From: Sphingopyxis sp. YR583
GTDB taxonomy: Bacteria > Pseudomonadota > Alphaproteobacteria > Sphingomonadales > Sphingomonadaceae
Direction of reading: 5' to 3'
Assembly (NCBI RefSeq): GCF_900108295.1
Contig: NZ_FNWK01000003.1
Location: forward strand, 248,001 to 312,000
DNA: 64,000 nt
A program made the translations under genes and the position numbers. The first letter of the stretch is position 1. Every line of letters starts with the position of its first letter. Below the pieces are notes generated by a model. The model saw nothing but the letters and a program-made list of their open reading frames with translations. It searched no databases and was not told where the DNA came from. Of the stretch, positions 9,182-18,211 are shown piece after piece.

Positions 9182-10044
9182 GCCACCTCCTTCAGCACAT
9201 CGACGAACGCGGCGACGAGCGCGCTGCGGCTGCGGTTGCGGAGGAGATGAATGGCATCGCGGGTGACTTCGGATGGCGGCAGCGCGATCATCGCGAGGCC
9301 GCTACGGATCGCGAGGCGCTGCGGCACGACGGTGATCGCGCGGCCGCTGCGTGCCATGTCGAGGCAGGCGGCGGTGGAATCGAGCTCATAATCGGGGAAT
9401 TGCCCCGCGGCGACGCGGGCGCGGAGGGCGCGGGGGAAGTTACTGCCCGGTGCAGGACGCGGGAGCGCCCAGGGGAAGTCAGCGCTGTCGCCCGCCCCTT
9501 TCGCGAGCGGATGATCGAGGGCGCAGACGAGCATCAAAGGTTCGGGCGGGAGCGGAATGCAGAGCACCTCGTCGGCGTGGCCCGAGGATGCGAATTTGGC
9601 GCGGTTGCAGACGACGAGGTCGAGGCGGCGGTCGACGAGGGTTTCAAGCAATTGCTCGGACGGGCCGCCGGTGACGGTGACGCGCACGCCTGGGTGGCTT
9701 TCTGCAAAGCGCACGATTGCGTCGGTGAGCAAGGGCTGCAGCGGATAGGGACCGCTGCCGACCGCGACGGTGCCGCCGCTCGGCTGGCCGAGGCCGCGCG
9801 CTTCCTGTTCGAGGTTCGCCGAGGCAGCGATGACGTCGCGCGCCGAGCGGATCAGGCGGTCGGCGTCGCTGGTCGGTCGGACATAGTGGGTGGTGCGGTC
9901 GAAGAGCGTGGCGCCCAGTTCTTCCTCGAGCTTCTGGATCGAGCGGGTCAGCGCCGACTGCGTGAGGCCGAGTTCGTCGGCGGCGCGCGCGTAGCTGGCG
10001 AGACGGTAGAGCGTGTCGAAATGGCGGAGGCGGCGGAGGTTCAT
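9127..10044 (-). CDS. LysR-family transcriptional regulator
   Basis: A 305-residue LysR protein. The start at ATG 10044 gives the standard beginning (MNLRRLRHFDTLYRL). The helix-turn-helix (AADELGLTQSALTRSIQKLE) is followed by an effector domain with a VAVGSGPYPLQPL segment where LysR proteins usually start their sensor lobe. It is divergent from the GlpD-like gene with 65 bp between starts and so probably controls the oxidase/kinase operon. Its end overlaps the end of the sulfoquinovosidase gene. The effector is unknown; a product of sulfoglycoside or polyol breakdown is a reasonable guess. Confidence 0.9.
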   Translation of the reverse strand: MNLRRLRHFDTLYRLASYARAADELGLTQSALTRSIQKLEEELGATLFDRTTHYVRPTSDADRLIRSARDVIAASANLEQEARGLGQPSGGTVAVGSGPYPLQPLLTDAIVRFAESHPGVRVTVTGGPSEQLLETLVDRRLDLVVCNRAKFASSGHADEVLCIPLPPEPLMLVCALDHPLAKGAGDSADFPWALPRPAPGSNFPRALRARVAAGQFPDYELDSTAACLDMARSGRAITVVPQRLAIRSGLAMIALPPSEVTRDAIHLLRNRSRSALVAAFVDVLKEVAQAETIPSNSALSADPAR

Positions 10045-10109
10045 GGCGCGCACCATATCATTCCTGTTTTGCAATACCAATAGCACCGTGATGCGCATAG
10101 CGTGAGGAT

Positions 10110-11663
10110 ATGAGCAGCACCCAACTCGATGCGCGGCGGCGTGTGCAGGTCTTTGCCGAACTGGAATCGCGGACGTTCGACCTCGCGGTGATCGGCGGCG
10201 GGATCACCGGCGCGGGGATCGCGCGCGATGCGGCGATGCGCGGGCTGTCGGTCGCGCTGGTCGAGGCGCGCGACTATGCGAGCGGCACGAGCAGTCGAAG
10301 CTCGAAGATGATCCATGGCGGGCTGCGCTATCTGGCGCAGGGCGACATTGCGCTGGTCAAGGAAGCGGCGTCGGAGCGGCAGATCCTGCGGCGGATCGCC
10401 CCGCACCTGACGCGGCTGTCGCCCTTCCTGATCCCGACGACGAACATGGCGATGACCGCGAAGCTGCGGACGGGGCTGTGGACGTTCGAGAAGCTCGGCA
10501 GCGTGCCCGAGGCCGAAAAGCATGAGGTGATCGGGCTGGCCGAACTGCAGCGGCGCGAGCCGTTGATGCGCACCGATAAGCTCAACGGCGCGGTGCTGTA
10601 TCCCGAATTCCTGACCGACGATGCGCGGCTGGTGCTCGCGAATATCCGCAGCGCGCAGGGTGCGGGCGCGGTGGTCGTGAGCCATGCGGCGGCGTCCGAG
10701 CTAACGGGTGACGGGCTGGTTGCGACGTCGACGCTCGACGACGGGCTGGGCGCGCGGATCAAGGCGAAGCTGGTCGTCAACGCCGCGGGCGCGTGGGTCG
10801 ATCAGGTGCGCGGGCTCGAAGCGGGCGAAGGCGACGCACGCATGTCGCTGAGCCGCGGCATCCATCTGGTGCTGCCGCGCGTGCGGTTGACGATCAATTC
10901 CACGATCATCATCCGCGCGCCCGACAAGCGCAGCATCTTCGCGGTGCCGCGCGGGGCATTCACCTATATCGGCACGACCGACGTGTTCCATGACGGCGCC
11001 GATTACTGGCCCGCACCGACGCGAGGCGACATCGACTATCTGCTGCGCGCGACCGAGGCGGCGCTGGCGATCGATCCGATCCGCGATGCCGAGATCGCCT
11101 CGCTCTGGTCGGGGGTGCGGCCGCTGATCGCGCAGCCGGGGAAGAAGGCGAACGAGGTATCGCGCAAGGACGAGATCTGGACCTCGCCCAGCGGGCTGGT
11201 GTCGATCGCGGGGGGCAAGCTCAGCGCCTATCGCGCGATGGCCGAGCGTGTCGTCGATCTGGTGGTCGAGCGGTTGGGCGCGACCGCTCTGCCTTGTTCG
11301 ACCGCCGATGCGCCGCTGCCGGGCGGCTTTCGCGAGTTGCGGCTGGCCGGACTCGATCCGTTGGCGGCCGAGCGGCTGGCGGGGCTGTACGGCGACGAGG
11401 CGAACGAGATCGTGATCGCGGGCGGCGATGTCGCTGCCGAGGCGGCGCGCGCGGTGACGCACGAAGGCGCATCGACGCTGGAGGATTATTGGGTGCGGCG
11501 GAGTGCGCGCGCGTGGTTCGACGACGGTGCGGGCCTCGCGGCGCTGGCGCCTGCCGCCAATGTGATGGGCGCGCTGCTCGGGTGGGATGACGCCATGAAG
11601 GCGGACCAGATCGCGCATTGCCGCCGGATCAACGATGAGAGCCGCAGGCTTTTGGGAGAGTGA
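10110..11663 (+). CDS. GlpD-like FAD-dependent glycerol-3-phosphate (or polyol-phosphate) dehydrogenase
   Basis: A 517-residue FAD enzyme of the GlpD family. The dinucleotide loop is GGGITGAG (residues 29-36), and the family signature GTSSRSSKMIHGGLRYL follows about 45 residues later. YIGTTDVFHDG and SLWSGVRPL are further GlpD landmarks, and the length is normal. GlpD oxidises sn-glycerol 3-phosphate to dihydroxyacetone phosphate and passes electrons to quinone at the inner membrane. It is first in a tight operon with an FAD oxidase (1-bp gap) and an FGGY kinase (8-bp overlap). Glycerol from sulfoquinovosyl glycerol would fit. However, EryB of erythritol pathways belongs to the same family, and the neighbouring kinase is not a typical glycerol kinase, so the substrate is left open. 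Confidence 0.85.
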   Translation: MSSTQLDARRRVQVFAELESRTFDLAVIGGGITGAGIARDAAMRGLSVALVEARDYASGTSSRSSKMIHGGLRYLAQGDIALVKEAASERQILRRIAPHLTRLSPFLIPTTNMAMTAKLRTGLWTFEKLGSVPEAEKHEVIGLAELQRREPLMRTDKLNGAVLYPEFLTDDARLVLANIRSAQGAGAVVVSHAAASELTGDGLVATSTLDDGLGARIKAKLVVNAAGAWVDQVRGLEAGEGDARMSLSRGIHLVLPRVRLTINSTIIIRAPDKRSIFAVPRGAFTYIGTTDVFHDGADYWPAPTRGDIDYLLRATEAALAIDPIRDAEIASLWSGVRPLIAQPGKKANEVSRKDEIWTSPSGLVSIAGGKLSAYRAMAERVVDLVVERLGATALPCSTADAPLPGGFRELRLAGLDPLAAERLAGLYGDEANEIVIAGGDVAAEAARAVTHEGASTLEDYWVRRSARAWFDDGAGLAALAPAANVMGALLGWDDAMKADQIAHCRRINDESRRLLGE

Positions 11664-11664
11664 A

Positions 11665-13068
11665 ATGAGTTCGATTGCCGAAGCCCTTGCCAGCCTTATC
11701 GGCGCCGACCGCGTCGCGAGCGATGCCGATGCGCTCAATGCGCGGCGTTACGACCAATGGGCGGTCAAGCATTTGCGCGACTGGCGCGGCGAAGCGGTGC
11801 CCGCGCCGGGGTGCGTCGTGCGGCCGCAGTTGGTCGAGGATGTCCAGAAGGTCGTGCGCTTCGCTGCAGAGATGCGCGTGCCGCTGATCCCCTATGGCCT
11901 TGGCAGCGGGGTGTGCGGCGGGATCCAGCCGACGCCAGACTCGATCCTGCTCGACATGAGTTCGATGAACCGCGTCCGTTACATCGACAGCGACGATTTG
12001 CTCGCGAGCTTCGATGCGGGGCTGAACGGCATGGCGGCCGAGGAAGCCGTCGCGGCGCACGGGCTGACGATCGGCCACTGGCCGCAGTCGATCGCGATCA
12101 GCAGCGTCGGCGGCTGGGTCGCAACGCGCGCGTCGGGGCAGTTCTCGACCGCTTATGGCAATATCGAGGACATCATCCATTCGATCGAGGCGGTGCTGCC
12201 GAACGGCGAACTGGTGACGCTGGGCAAGGCGGTGCGCGCCGCTGCCGGACCCGACCTCCGCCACTTGCTGATGGGCGCCGAAGGGACGATGGGCGTCATC
12301 ACCGGGGTGACCTTTTCGCTGCGCGCGAAGGCGCCGCACCGGGATTACAGCATCTTTTACGCGAACGACATGCGCGCCGGGTTCGAGGCGCAGCGGCAGA
12401 TTATCCGCGCCGACTGGCGGCCGCCGGTGATGCGCCAGTATGACGGGCGCGAGGTACGGCGGCTGTTCCGCGACTATGAACGCGATGGCAAGGCGATGCT
12501 GCTAATGGTCCATGAGGGGCCGAAATCTCGCGTCGATGCCGAACTGGCGGCGATGCACGAGATTTGCGCCAGCGCGGGCCTCGAAGCGGGCGATCCGATG
12601 GCGGCCAAGCAGTGGATCGAAAAGCGCAACCATGTGCCGAGCTGGCGCGACATGTTCGAGCGCGGCTATGTCGCCGACACGGTCGAGATTTCGGGGCGCT
12701 GGAGCGAAATAGGCGCGATCTATGACGACAGCATTGCGGCGCTCAACGCGATCCCCGGCGTGATCAACGCGTCGGCGCACAGCAGCCATGTCTATCGGTC
12801 GGGCATCAACCTCTATTTCAGCTTCGCCGCGACCTTCGAGGATAGCGCGAAGATGGAGCCCGCCTATTTCGCCGGCTGGCGCGCGATCATGGAGGCGACC
12901 GCGAAACATGGCGGCGGGGTTGCGCACCATCATGGCGCGGGGCGGCTGAGGAAGCCGTATCTGCACCATGATCTGGGCGAGAGCGGCGTTGCGTTGCTGC
13001 GGCAATTGAAGAATTGTCTCGATCCGGAGGGGATCATGAATCCGGGCAATCTGATACCCGATGCCTGA
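11665..13068 (+). CDS. FAD-linked oxidase related to alkyl-dihydroxyacetonephosphate synthase
   Basis: A 467-residue flavoprotein with an N-terminal FAD_binding_4 (PCMH) domain and a C-terminal FAD-oxidase_C domain. The landmarks GLGSGVCGG and LLMGAEGTMGVITGVTF contact the flavin. A C-terminal triple histidine H421-H423 (VAHHHGAGRLRKPYL) resembles the active-site motif of AGPS more than that of D-lactate or glycolate oxidases. The start ATG 11665 follows GGGAGAG and lies two bases after the upstream stop. The reaction is unknown. Bacterial AGPS-like proteins need not make ether lipids, and a 2-hydroxyacid or polyol-phosphate oxidation is as likely. Confidence 0.82.
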   Translation: MSSIAEALASLIGADRVASDADALNARRYDQWAVKHLRDWRGEAVPAPGCVVRPQLVEDVQKVVRFAAEMRVPLIPYGLGSGVCGGIQPTPDSILLDMSSMNRVRYIDSDDLLASFDAGLNGMAAEEAVAAHGLTIGHWPQSIAISSVGGWVATRASGQFSTAYGNIEDIIHSIEAVLPNGELVTLGKAVRAAAGPDLRHLLMGAEGTMGVITGVTFSLRAKAPHRDYSIFYANDMRAGFEAQRQIIRADWRPPVMRQYDGREVRRLFRDYERDGKAMLLMVHEGPKSRVDAELAAMHEICASAGLEAGDPMAAKQWIEKRNHVPSWRDMFERGYVADTVEISGRWSEIGAIYDDSIAALNAIPGVINASAHSSHVYRSGINLYFSFAATFEDSAKMEPAYFAGWRAIMEATAKHGGGVAHHHGAGRLRKPYLHHDLGESGVALLRQLKNCLDPEGIMNPGNLIPDA

Positions 13069-14479
13069 GCTTCTGCTCGCACTCGATGCGGGCACGACGG
13101 GCGCGCGCGCGATGCTGGTCGATCCGGCGGGCACCGTGCTGGGCGTCGACAAAAGGCCGATCGCGAGCCGCTTCCCCGGGCCCGGGATGGTCGAGCAGGA
13201 TGCCGCCGAGGTCGGGGCCATCTGCCGCGCGGTGATCGATGGCGCGCTAGCGGCGGCGGGGCGCAGCATCGCCGATGTCGCCGCGATCGGGGTGACGACG
13301 CAGCGCGCGAGTATCGTGCTATGGGATCGCGCCACCGGCGAGCCGGTCGCGCCGATGCTGGTGTGGAGCGATCTGCGCGGGATGGAGGAATATAAGGCCC
13401 TGCGCGCGGCGGGTTTCACCGGCTGGCCGCAGGTGCCGTCGGCGAAGCTGCCTGCTGCGATTGCGCTGTCGGGGCGCGATCCGGCGGCGCTGCAATGGGG
13501 GACGCTCGATAGCTGGCTGATCTATAAGCTGAGCGGCGCGCATGTCACCGACGCCTCGGCGGCTTGGCTGACGGGCTATTATGATTATGCGAACGGCGCC
13601 GGATGGGATGCGGCGCTACTCGCGCACCAGCGCCTGCCAGCGAGCATGTTTCCGGCGCAGGTCGAAAGCTGGGGTCCGATTGCGGAAAGCGATCCCGCCG
13701 TGCTTGGCGTACACGTTCCGATCACCGCGCTGATCGCCGATCAGGAGGCTGCGATGGTCGCGCATGGTGCGCTGGGACGCGGCGACTGGAAAGCGACCTA
13801 TGGCACGTCGGGCGTACTGATGGCCGGAACCGGCGAGACGCCCGAGACGATCCACAGCAGCATGCCCGCCGAGGCACTAGCTTTCGCCGGCGGGAAGCCG
13901 CGTTTCTGCGTCGAGGGGATGGTGATCACGACCGGGTCGATGATTGAATGGCTGTGCGGCGGGCTCGGCCTGTTCGCATCGCCCGCGGCGCTCGAAGCGG
14001 CGGCGGCTTCGGTCGGGGATGCGGGGAATGTGGTGGTACGGCCGTCGCTGGCGGGCATGGGCGCGCCGCACGGGAAATTCGAGGCGCGCGGACTGATCGC
14101 GGGGCTGAGCTTTGCCGACGGGCCGGGACAGGTCGCCCGCGCGGCGTTGCAAGGCATCGCGTTCCGTTTTCGCGAGATTGCCGAGGTGATCGCGGCGTCG
14201 CTGCCGGTGCCCGAGGCGCTGCCCGTCGCGGGCGGGCTGTCGGCTAGCGATACGCTGATGCAGTTGCAGGCCGACGCTTTGCAACGGCCGGTACGGCGGC
14301 ACGCGGTGCGCGAGGCGAGCGCCTATGGCGCGGCGCTGGCGGCGGGGATGGGCGCAGGGCTGTTCGGTGAGAGCGATTTGAAGCGGCTCGCGCGGTACGA
14401 TGCCGAATTTCTGCCGAGGGTGTCGCGCGACGAAGCCGATGCGGCGTTTGCGCGCTGGCGGGATGCGGTGGCGGTATGA
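13061..14479 (+). CDS. FGGY-family carbohydrate/polyol kinase
   Basis: A 472-residue FGGY kinase with both lobes: DAGTTGARAMLVD (phosphate 1 loop, residues 9-21), the catalytic base D227 in IADQEAA, YGTSGVLMAGTG, and the C-terminal LPVAGGLSASDTLMQ. In glycerol kinase, the substrate is held by an Arg-Glu pair in the NQRE motif. Here the motif reads TTQRAS, so R82 is kept but Glu is replaced by A83. The protein is also somewhat shorter than GlpK. I therefore do not call it glycerol kinase; a tetritol, pentitol or other polyol may be the substrate. It overlaps the oxidase gene by 8 bp, so it is translationally coupled. Confidence 0.85.
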   Translation: MPELLLALDAGTTGARAMLVDPAGTVLGVDKRPIASRFPGPGMVEQDAAEVGAICRAVIDGALAAAGRSIADVAAIGVTTQRASIVLWDRATGEPVAPMLVWSDLRGMEEYKALRAAGFTGWPQVPSAKLPAAIALSGRDPAALQWGTLDSWLIYKLSGAHVTDASAAWLTGYYDYANGAGWDAALLAHQRLPASMFPAQVESWGPIAESDPAVLGVHVPITALIADQEAAMVAHGALGRGDWKATYGTSGVLMAGTGETPETIHSSMPAEALAFAGGKPRFCVEGMVITTGSMIEWLCGGLGLFASPAALEAAAASVGDAGNVVVRPSLAGMGAPHGKFEARGLIAGLSFADGPGQVARAALQGIAFRFREIAEVIAASLPVPEALPVAGGLSASDTLMQLQADALQRPVRRHAVREASAYGAALAAGMGAGLFGESDLKRLARYDAEFLPRVSRDEADAAFARWRDAVAV

Positions 14480-14501
14480 CTCAGCCCCATATTCCGTTTG
14501 T

Positions 14502-14577
14502 CCTGAGCTTGTCGAAGGACCGCCCTTCTTCCTTTCACCGACGGGAAAAGAAAGAACGGCCCTTCGACAAGCTCAGG
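14502..14577. repeat. Perfect 17-bp inverted repeat, dispersed family, likely bidirectional terminator
   Basis: CCTGAGCTTGTCGAAGG (14502-14518) and its exact complement (14561-14577) form a stem with a 42-base loop, extended imperfectly on both sides. This wording recurs in many sphingomonad intergenic regions. It lies between two convergent genes and could terminate both. Confidence 0.75.
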
Positions 14578-14607
14578 GCGAACGGGATTTGGGTGACGCG
14601 GAAAGTG

Positions 14608-15444
14608 TCAGGCCCCGCTCACCTCGCGCCACAGACCGCGAACGATATCGCGCATGCGCTGCGCTTCATCCCAGCGGTTCGTGAGTTCGCTGCCGTCGGG
14701 CGCGGTGATCGCATAGGGCGGCGGGCCGAGTTCGCACATGAAGGTCAGCGCGTCATCGCCCCGCGCCTGTTCGAGCCAGAGTTCGAAGCCGCGACGCCAC
14801 CACGCGATATGCTGGTCGAGCCAGGCCTGATGCTGCGGCGCGTCGAGCGCAACCTGGACCTGATGCGTTGTCGAGACGCGGCCGTGGAAATTATGGCTGC
14901 CCTGCAGGATCGTCTCGATCGCCGCCAGTTGGTCGTCGCGGAGCGGCAGTTCCATCTCGCCCGCGACGGGATAATGCGAGAGATCGGCGGTGAGCGGCAG
15001 GCCGGGGCGTTCCTCGAGCAATTGCAGCGTGAAAAGCAGGTCGTTGGTGAGGCGGCCGCGGTGAGTTTCGAACCACACGGGGAGCGGCGCATCCTTCGCC
15101 GCGGCGATCAGGCTGTCGATCAGGCGCAGCGCGGCGCGGAAGTCGGCGGTCGGGCCGGCGATCTGGACGTTGAGGTGATGCGCGCCGAGGCGGTGCGCTT
15201 CGCCGATCCAGTGGCGGAGCTGGTCGGCGTCATGGATGAGCACCTGTCCTTCCCATGCGAGGCCGAGCGGGTTCATGACGCGCGCGACGCCGTCGGTGCG
15301 CGCGGTGCGTGCGAGGTTGACGCCAACGCCGTCGAACCCGGCGGCGACGACCTCGTTCAGCGCCTCGTCGAGGCGATTTTCGATGTCGAAACCGGGGCAT
15401 TTGTCGAGGCCCCAGACCGATTGAAGAACGAGCAATTCGGGCAT
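14608..15444 (-). CDS. Sugar phosphate isomerase/epimerase-like TIM barrel protein
   Basis: A 278-residue xylose-isomerase-like (AP_endonuc_2) TIM barrel. Metal- or substrate-binding positions of this fold are visible as the Glu in WFETHRGR and the Asp-His in LTADLSHYP, with further His residues in the third quarter. ATG 15444 follows AAAAGGAAG. Such proteins isomerise or epimerise free or phosphorylated sugars, for example EryC-type isomerases in tetritol pathways. It is the only leftward gene in this part, divergent from the spinster-type MFS gene, and its promoter carries a LacI-like operator at 15458-15471. The reaction is unknown. Confidence 0.75.
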   Translation of the reverse strand: MPELLVLQSVWGLDKCPGFDIENRLDEALNEVVAAGFDGVGVNLARTARTDGVARVMNPLGLAWEGQVLIHDADQLRHWIGEAHRLGAHHLNVQIAGPTADFRAALRLIDSLIAAAKDAPLPVWFETHRGRLTNDLLFTLQLLEERPGLPLTADLSHYPVAGEMELPLRDDQLAAIETILQGSHNFHGRVSTTHQVQVALDAPQHQAWLDQHIAWWRRGFELWLEQARGDDALTFMCELGPPPYAITAPDGSELTNRWDEAQRMRDIVRGLWREVSGA

Positions 15445-15457
15445 TGGCTTCCTTTTC

Positions 15458-15471
15458 AGACAACGCTGTCA
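15458..15471. promoter_or_regulatory. LacI-type operator, isomerase / MFS divergent promoter
   Basis: AGACAACGCTGTCA is a near-perfect dyad with the central CG typical of LacI-family operators. It lies 14 bp before the isomerase start, where binding would block initiation. It belongs to a set of four similar sites around the LacI regulator encoded at 23066-24070. Confidence 0.6.
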
Positions 15472-15503
15472 TATCTTGTTGGGTGTCGGAGTCAACGATC
15501 CTG

Positions 15504-15582
15504 TCGTCATGCGGGACTTGATCCGGCATCCATGAATGCAGGCGTTGGGAGAATGGACCCCGGATCAAGTCCGGGGTGACGA
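15504..15582. repeat. Dispersed inverted repeat
   Basis: Exact 13-bp arms GGACTTGATCCGG (15514-15526) and CCGGATCAAGTCC (15560-15572) sit inside longer imperfect arms. This is a different family from the repeats at 14502 and 18212. It lies unusually in a divergent promoter region, just upstream of the MFS gene. Confidence 0.7.
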
Positions 15583-15609
15583 AAGAAGAGAAAATGATGA
15601 GAGGATGAG

Positions 15610-16947
15610 ATGATAAGCGAAGCCCCCACCCTGCCCGCCGCAGCGCCCTTGTCGCCCGCGTACCGCCGCTATGCGCTGACGGTATTGCTGATCATCTATA
15701 TCCTCAATTTCCTCGACCGGCAGATCGTCTCGATCCTTGCCGAGCCGATCAAGAATGAGCTGCACCTCGCCGACTGGCAGCTCGGCGTGATGACAGGGCT
15801 CGCCTTTGCGCTTTTCTATACGGTGCTCGGCATCCCGATCGCGCGCTTTGCCGAAACGGGCGACCGGCCAAGGATCATCGCGGTCGCCGCGGGACTGTGG
15901 AGCGTGTTCACCGTTGCGTGCGGCTTTGCGCAGAATTTCGTCCAGCTCGTACTCTGCCGGATCGGCGTCGGGATTGGCGAAGCGGGGTGTACGCCGCCGG
16001 CGCATTCGCTGATCACCGACTATACGCCAAAGGAGAAGCGCGCCTCCGCCCTCGCCTTCTACTCGCTCGGAATTCCCCTGGGCGGGCTGCTTGGGCTCGC
16101 GATGGGTGGGCTGATCGCCGATGCTTATGGATGGCGGACGGCGTTCCTTGTCGCGGGCGCGCCAGGCGTGCTGATGGCGCTGATCGCGTGGGCGACGCTG
16201 AAGGAACCGCGGCGGCAGCAGATGAATGCCGACCTCGCGGCGCTAAAGGCCTCGCGGCCCGATTTCAGGACCGCGATGGCCGAGATCCGCAGCAAGCGCA
16301 CCTTCTGGCTGATCGCCTTCGCCGCGGCGATCAAGGCGTTCATCGGCTATGGTGCCGCGGCCTTCCTCGCTCCCTTTTTCTTTCGCAACCATGCCGAGGA
16401 ACTGACGGTGATCGCGGGCGATTTCGGGCTGGGGCTGACCGGGTTTCTCGGCGTTGCACTCGGCATCGTGCTCGGGCTGACCGGCGCGCTCGGGACGTGG
16501 ATGGGCGGGCAGCTTGCCGACAAATATGGCGGGCGCGATTTGCGCGCCTATGTCGCGATCCCGGCGGTTTCGACCTTTCTCGGCATCCCCTTTTACATCG
16601 CGGGACTGATGGCGGATTCGGCGGTGTTCGCGCTGATCATGTTTGCCTTTCCGCCTATCCTCAACACGCTCTGGTACGGGCCGGGCTTCGCCGCGGTGCA
16701 GGGGCTGGTGCAGCCGCAGACGCGCGCGACGGCGGTGGCGGTGCTGCTGTTCATCATCAACCTGCTGGGCCTCGGATTAGGCCCACTCGGCGTCGGCGCG
16801 GTCAGCGATTTCCTCTCGGGCCCGATGGAGCTAGGATCGGCGGAGGGCGTGCGCTGGTCGCTGATGATCTTCATCCTGTTCGGCGCGCTCGCCTCGGCGC
16901 TGTTCTGGATGGCGCGCAAAACGATCCGTGAGGAGATGGTCAGTTGA
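15610..16947 (+). CDS. MFS transporter, spinster-like
   Basis: A 445-residue, 12-helix major-facilitator protein. The first helix region has NFLDRQIVSILAEPIKNE, and the loop GIGEAGCTPPAHSLITDY with PKEKRASALAFYSLGIPLG is typical of the spinster-like subgroup common in sphingomonads. The start ATG 15610 follows GAGAGG. It overlaps the iron alcohol dehydrogenase by four bases (TTGA), so the two form one unit. It probably moves a product or substrate of this pathway across the inner membrane; direction and ligand are not readable. A LacI-like operator lies about 140 bp upstream. Confidence 0.88.
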   Translation: MISEAPTLPAAAPLSPAYRRYALTVLLIIYILNFLDRQIVSILAEPIKNELHLADWQLGVMTGLAFALFYTVLGIPIARFAETGDRPRIIAVAAGLWSVFTVACGFAQNFVQLVLCRIGVGIGEAGCTPPAHSLITDYTPKEKRASALAFYSLGIPLGGLLGLAMGGLIADAYGWRTAFLVAGAPGVLMALIAWATLKEPRRQQMNADLAALKASRPDFRTAMAEIRSKRTFWLIAFAAAIKAFIGYGAAAFLAPFFFRNHAEELTVIAGDFGLGLTGFLGVALGIVLGLTGALGTWMGGQLADKYGGRDLRAYVAIPAVSTFLGIPFYIAGLMADSAVFALIMFAFPPILNTLWYGPGFAAVQGLVQPQTRATAVAVLLFIINLLGLGLGPLGVGAVSDFLSGPMELGSAEGVRWSLMIFILFGALASALFWMARKTIREEMVS

Positions 16948-18110
16948 GTATCGCGAGTATCGCCCTGCCCCGTATCTTCCGCATCGGCGGCGGGGCGTCG
17001 AAGCAATTGCCCGAGGTGCTGGAGTCGCTGGGGCTGTCGCGGCCGCTGATCGTGACCGATGGCTGGCTGGTGAGCAGCGGGCGGGTGGTGGAATTGGTCG
17101 ATGGGCTGGCGGCGGCTGGGATTTCTGCGCGGGTGTTCTCGGATACAGTGCCCGATCCGACGGTGGCTTCGGTCGATGCGGGCGTGGCATTTCTGCTCGA
17201 CGGTGAGCATGATTGCGTCGTCGGCTTCGGCGGCGGCAGCCCGCTCGACAGCGCCAAGGCGATTGCCCTGCTCGGCAAACACGGCGGGGCGATGGCGGAT
17301 TACAAGGCGCCGCATGTGCAGGACGCGCCGGGCCTGCCGGTGATCGCGATCCCGACGACCGCGGGCACGGGGTCGGAGGCAACGCGCTTCACGATCATCA
17401 CCGACGAGACGACCGACGAAAAGATGCTGTGCCCCGGGCTCGCCTATCTGCCGATCGCGGCGCTGGTCGATTACGAGCTGACCTTCACCAAGCCCAAAAG
17501 GCTGACCGCCGACACCGGCATCGACTCGCTGGTCCATGCGATCGAGGCCTATGTGTCGAAGCGCGCCAACCCGTTCAGCGATGGCATGGCACTGCTCGCG
17601 ATGCGCGCGCTCGCGCCGAATTTGCGCCGCGTGTGCAGCGACCCGATGGACGCCGCGGCGCGCGAGGCGATGATGCTGGGCGCGACGCAGGCGGGGATCG
17701 CTTTCTCGAACAGTTCGGTCGCGCTGGTGCACGGGATGAGCCGGCCGATCGGCGCGCATTTCCATGTGCCGCATGGGCTGTCGAATGCGATGCTGCTCCC
17801 CGCGGTGACGGCATGGTCGGCGCCCGCGGCGCTGCATCGTTATGCCGATTGCGCACGCGCAATGGGAGTGGCGGACGAAGCCGAGGGCGATCAGGCGGCG
17901 GTGGCACGGTTGCTCGACGAGCTGGCGGCATTGAACCGCGAGCTCGAGGTGCCGGGACCGGCGGCATGGGGCATAGACGCGGCGCGCTGGGATGCGCTGG
18001 TGCCGACGATGTGCGCGCAGGCGGCGGCGTCGGGATCGCCCGCGAACAATCCGCGGGTGCCGGATGCGGAGGAGATGGCGGCACTTTATGCCGCGGTTTG
18101 GGCGGGATAA
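16944..18110 (+). CDS. Iron-containing alcohol dehydrogenase
   Basis: A 388-residue group III (Fe-ADH) dehydrogenase. The nucleotide loop is GGGSPLDSAKAIA, followed by PTTAGTGSEATRF. The metal ligands are expected in ADTGIDSLVHAIEAYVS and in LVHGMSRPIGAHFHVPHGLSNA, both well conserved here. Translation starts at a TTG inside the stop of the MFS gene (TTGA overlap), with GAGGAG upstream. Such enzymes interconvert alcohols with aldehydes or ketones using NAD(P)H. A role on a polyol or hydroxy-aldehyde made by the neighbouring kinase and oxidases is plausible but unproven. Confidence 0.88.
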   Translation: MSIASIALPRIFRIGGGASKQLPEVLESLGLSRPLIVTDGWLVSSGRVVELVDGLAAAGISARVFSDTVPDPTVASVDAGVAFLLDGEHDCVVGFGGGSPLDSAKAIALLGKHGGAMADYKAPHVQDAPGLPVIAIPTTAGTGSEATRFTIITDETTDEKMLCPGLAYLPIAALVDYELTFTKPKRLTADTGIDSLVHAIEAYVSKRANPFSDGMALLAMRALAPNLRRVCSDPMDAAAREAMMLGATQAGIAFSNSSVALVHGMSRPIGAHFHVPHGLSNAMLLPAVTAWSAPAALHRYADCARAMGVADEAEGDQAAVARLLDELAALNRELEVPGPAAWGIDAARWDALVPTMCAQAAASGSPANNPRVPDAEEMAALYAAVWAG

Positions 18111-18135
18111 CACCTTCGGTTAATCGACGGGCAAG

Positions 18136-18156
18136 GCGCGCTCTGCTTTAGCGCGC
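18136..18156 (+). terminator. Hairpin after Fe-ADH gene
   Basis: A perfect 7-bp stem GCGCGCT/AGCGCGC with a 7-base loop lies 26 bases after the stop codon. It has no U-run. Confidence 0.45.
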
Positions 18157-18211
18157 TCGCCCCGTCTCCCTCTCTCCTACGTCTCATCGAGGAGGCGGGG
18201 CATCCCCAAAT

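Noticed and set aside
13061..14479. Naming the kinase glpK
   Set aside because: The glycerol-binding Glu of the NQRE motif is replaced (TTQRAS), so substrate identity is not secure.
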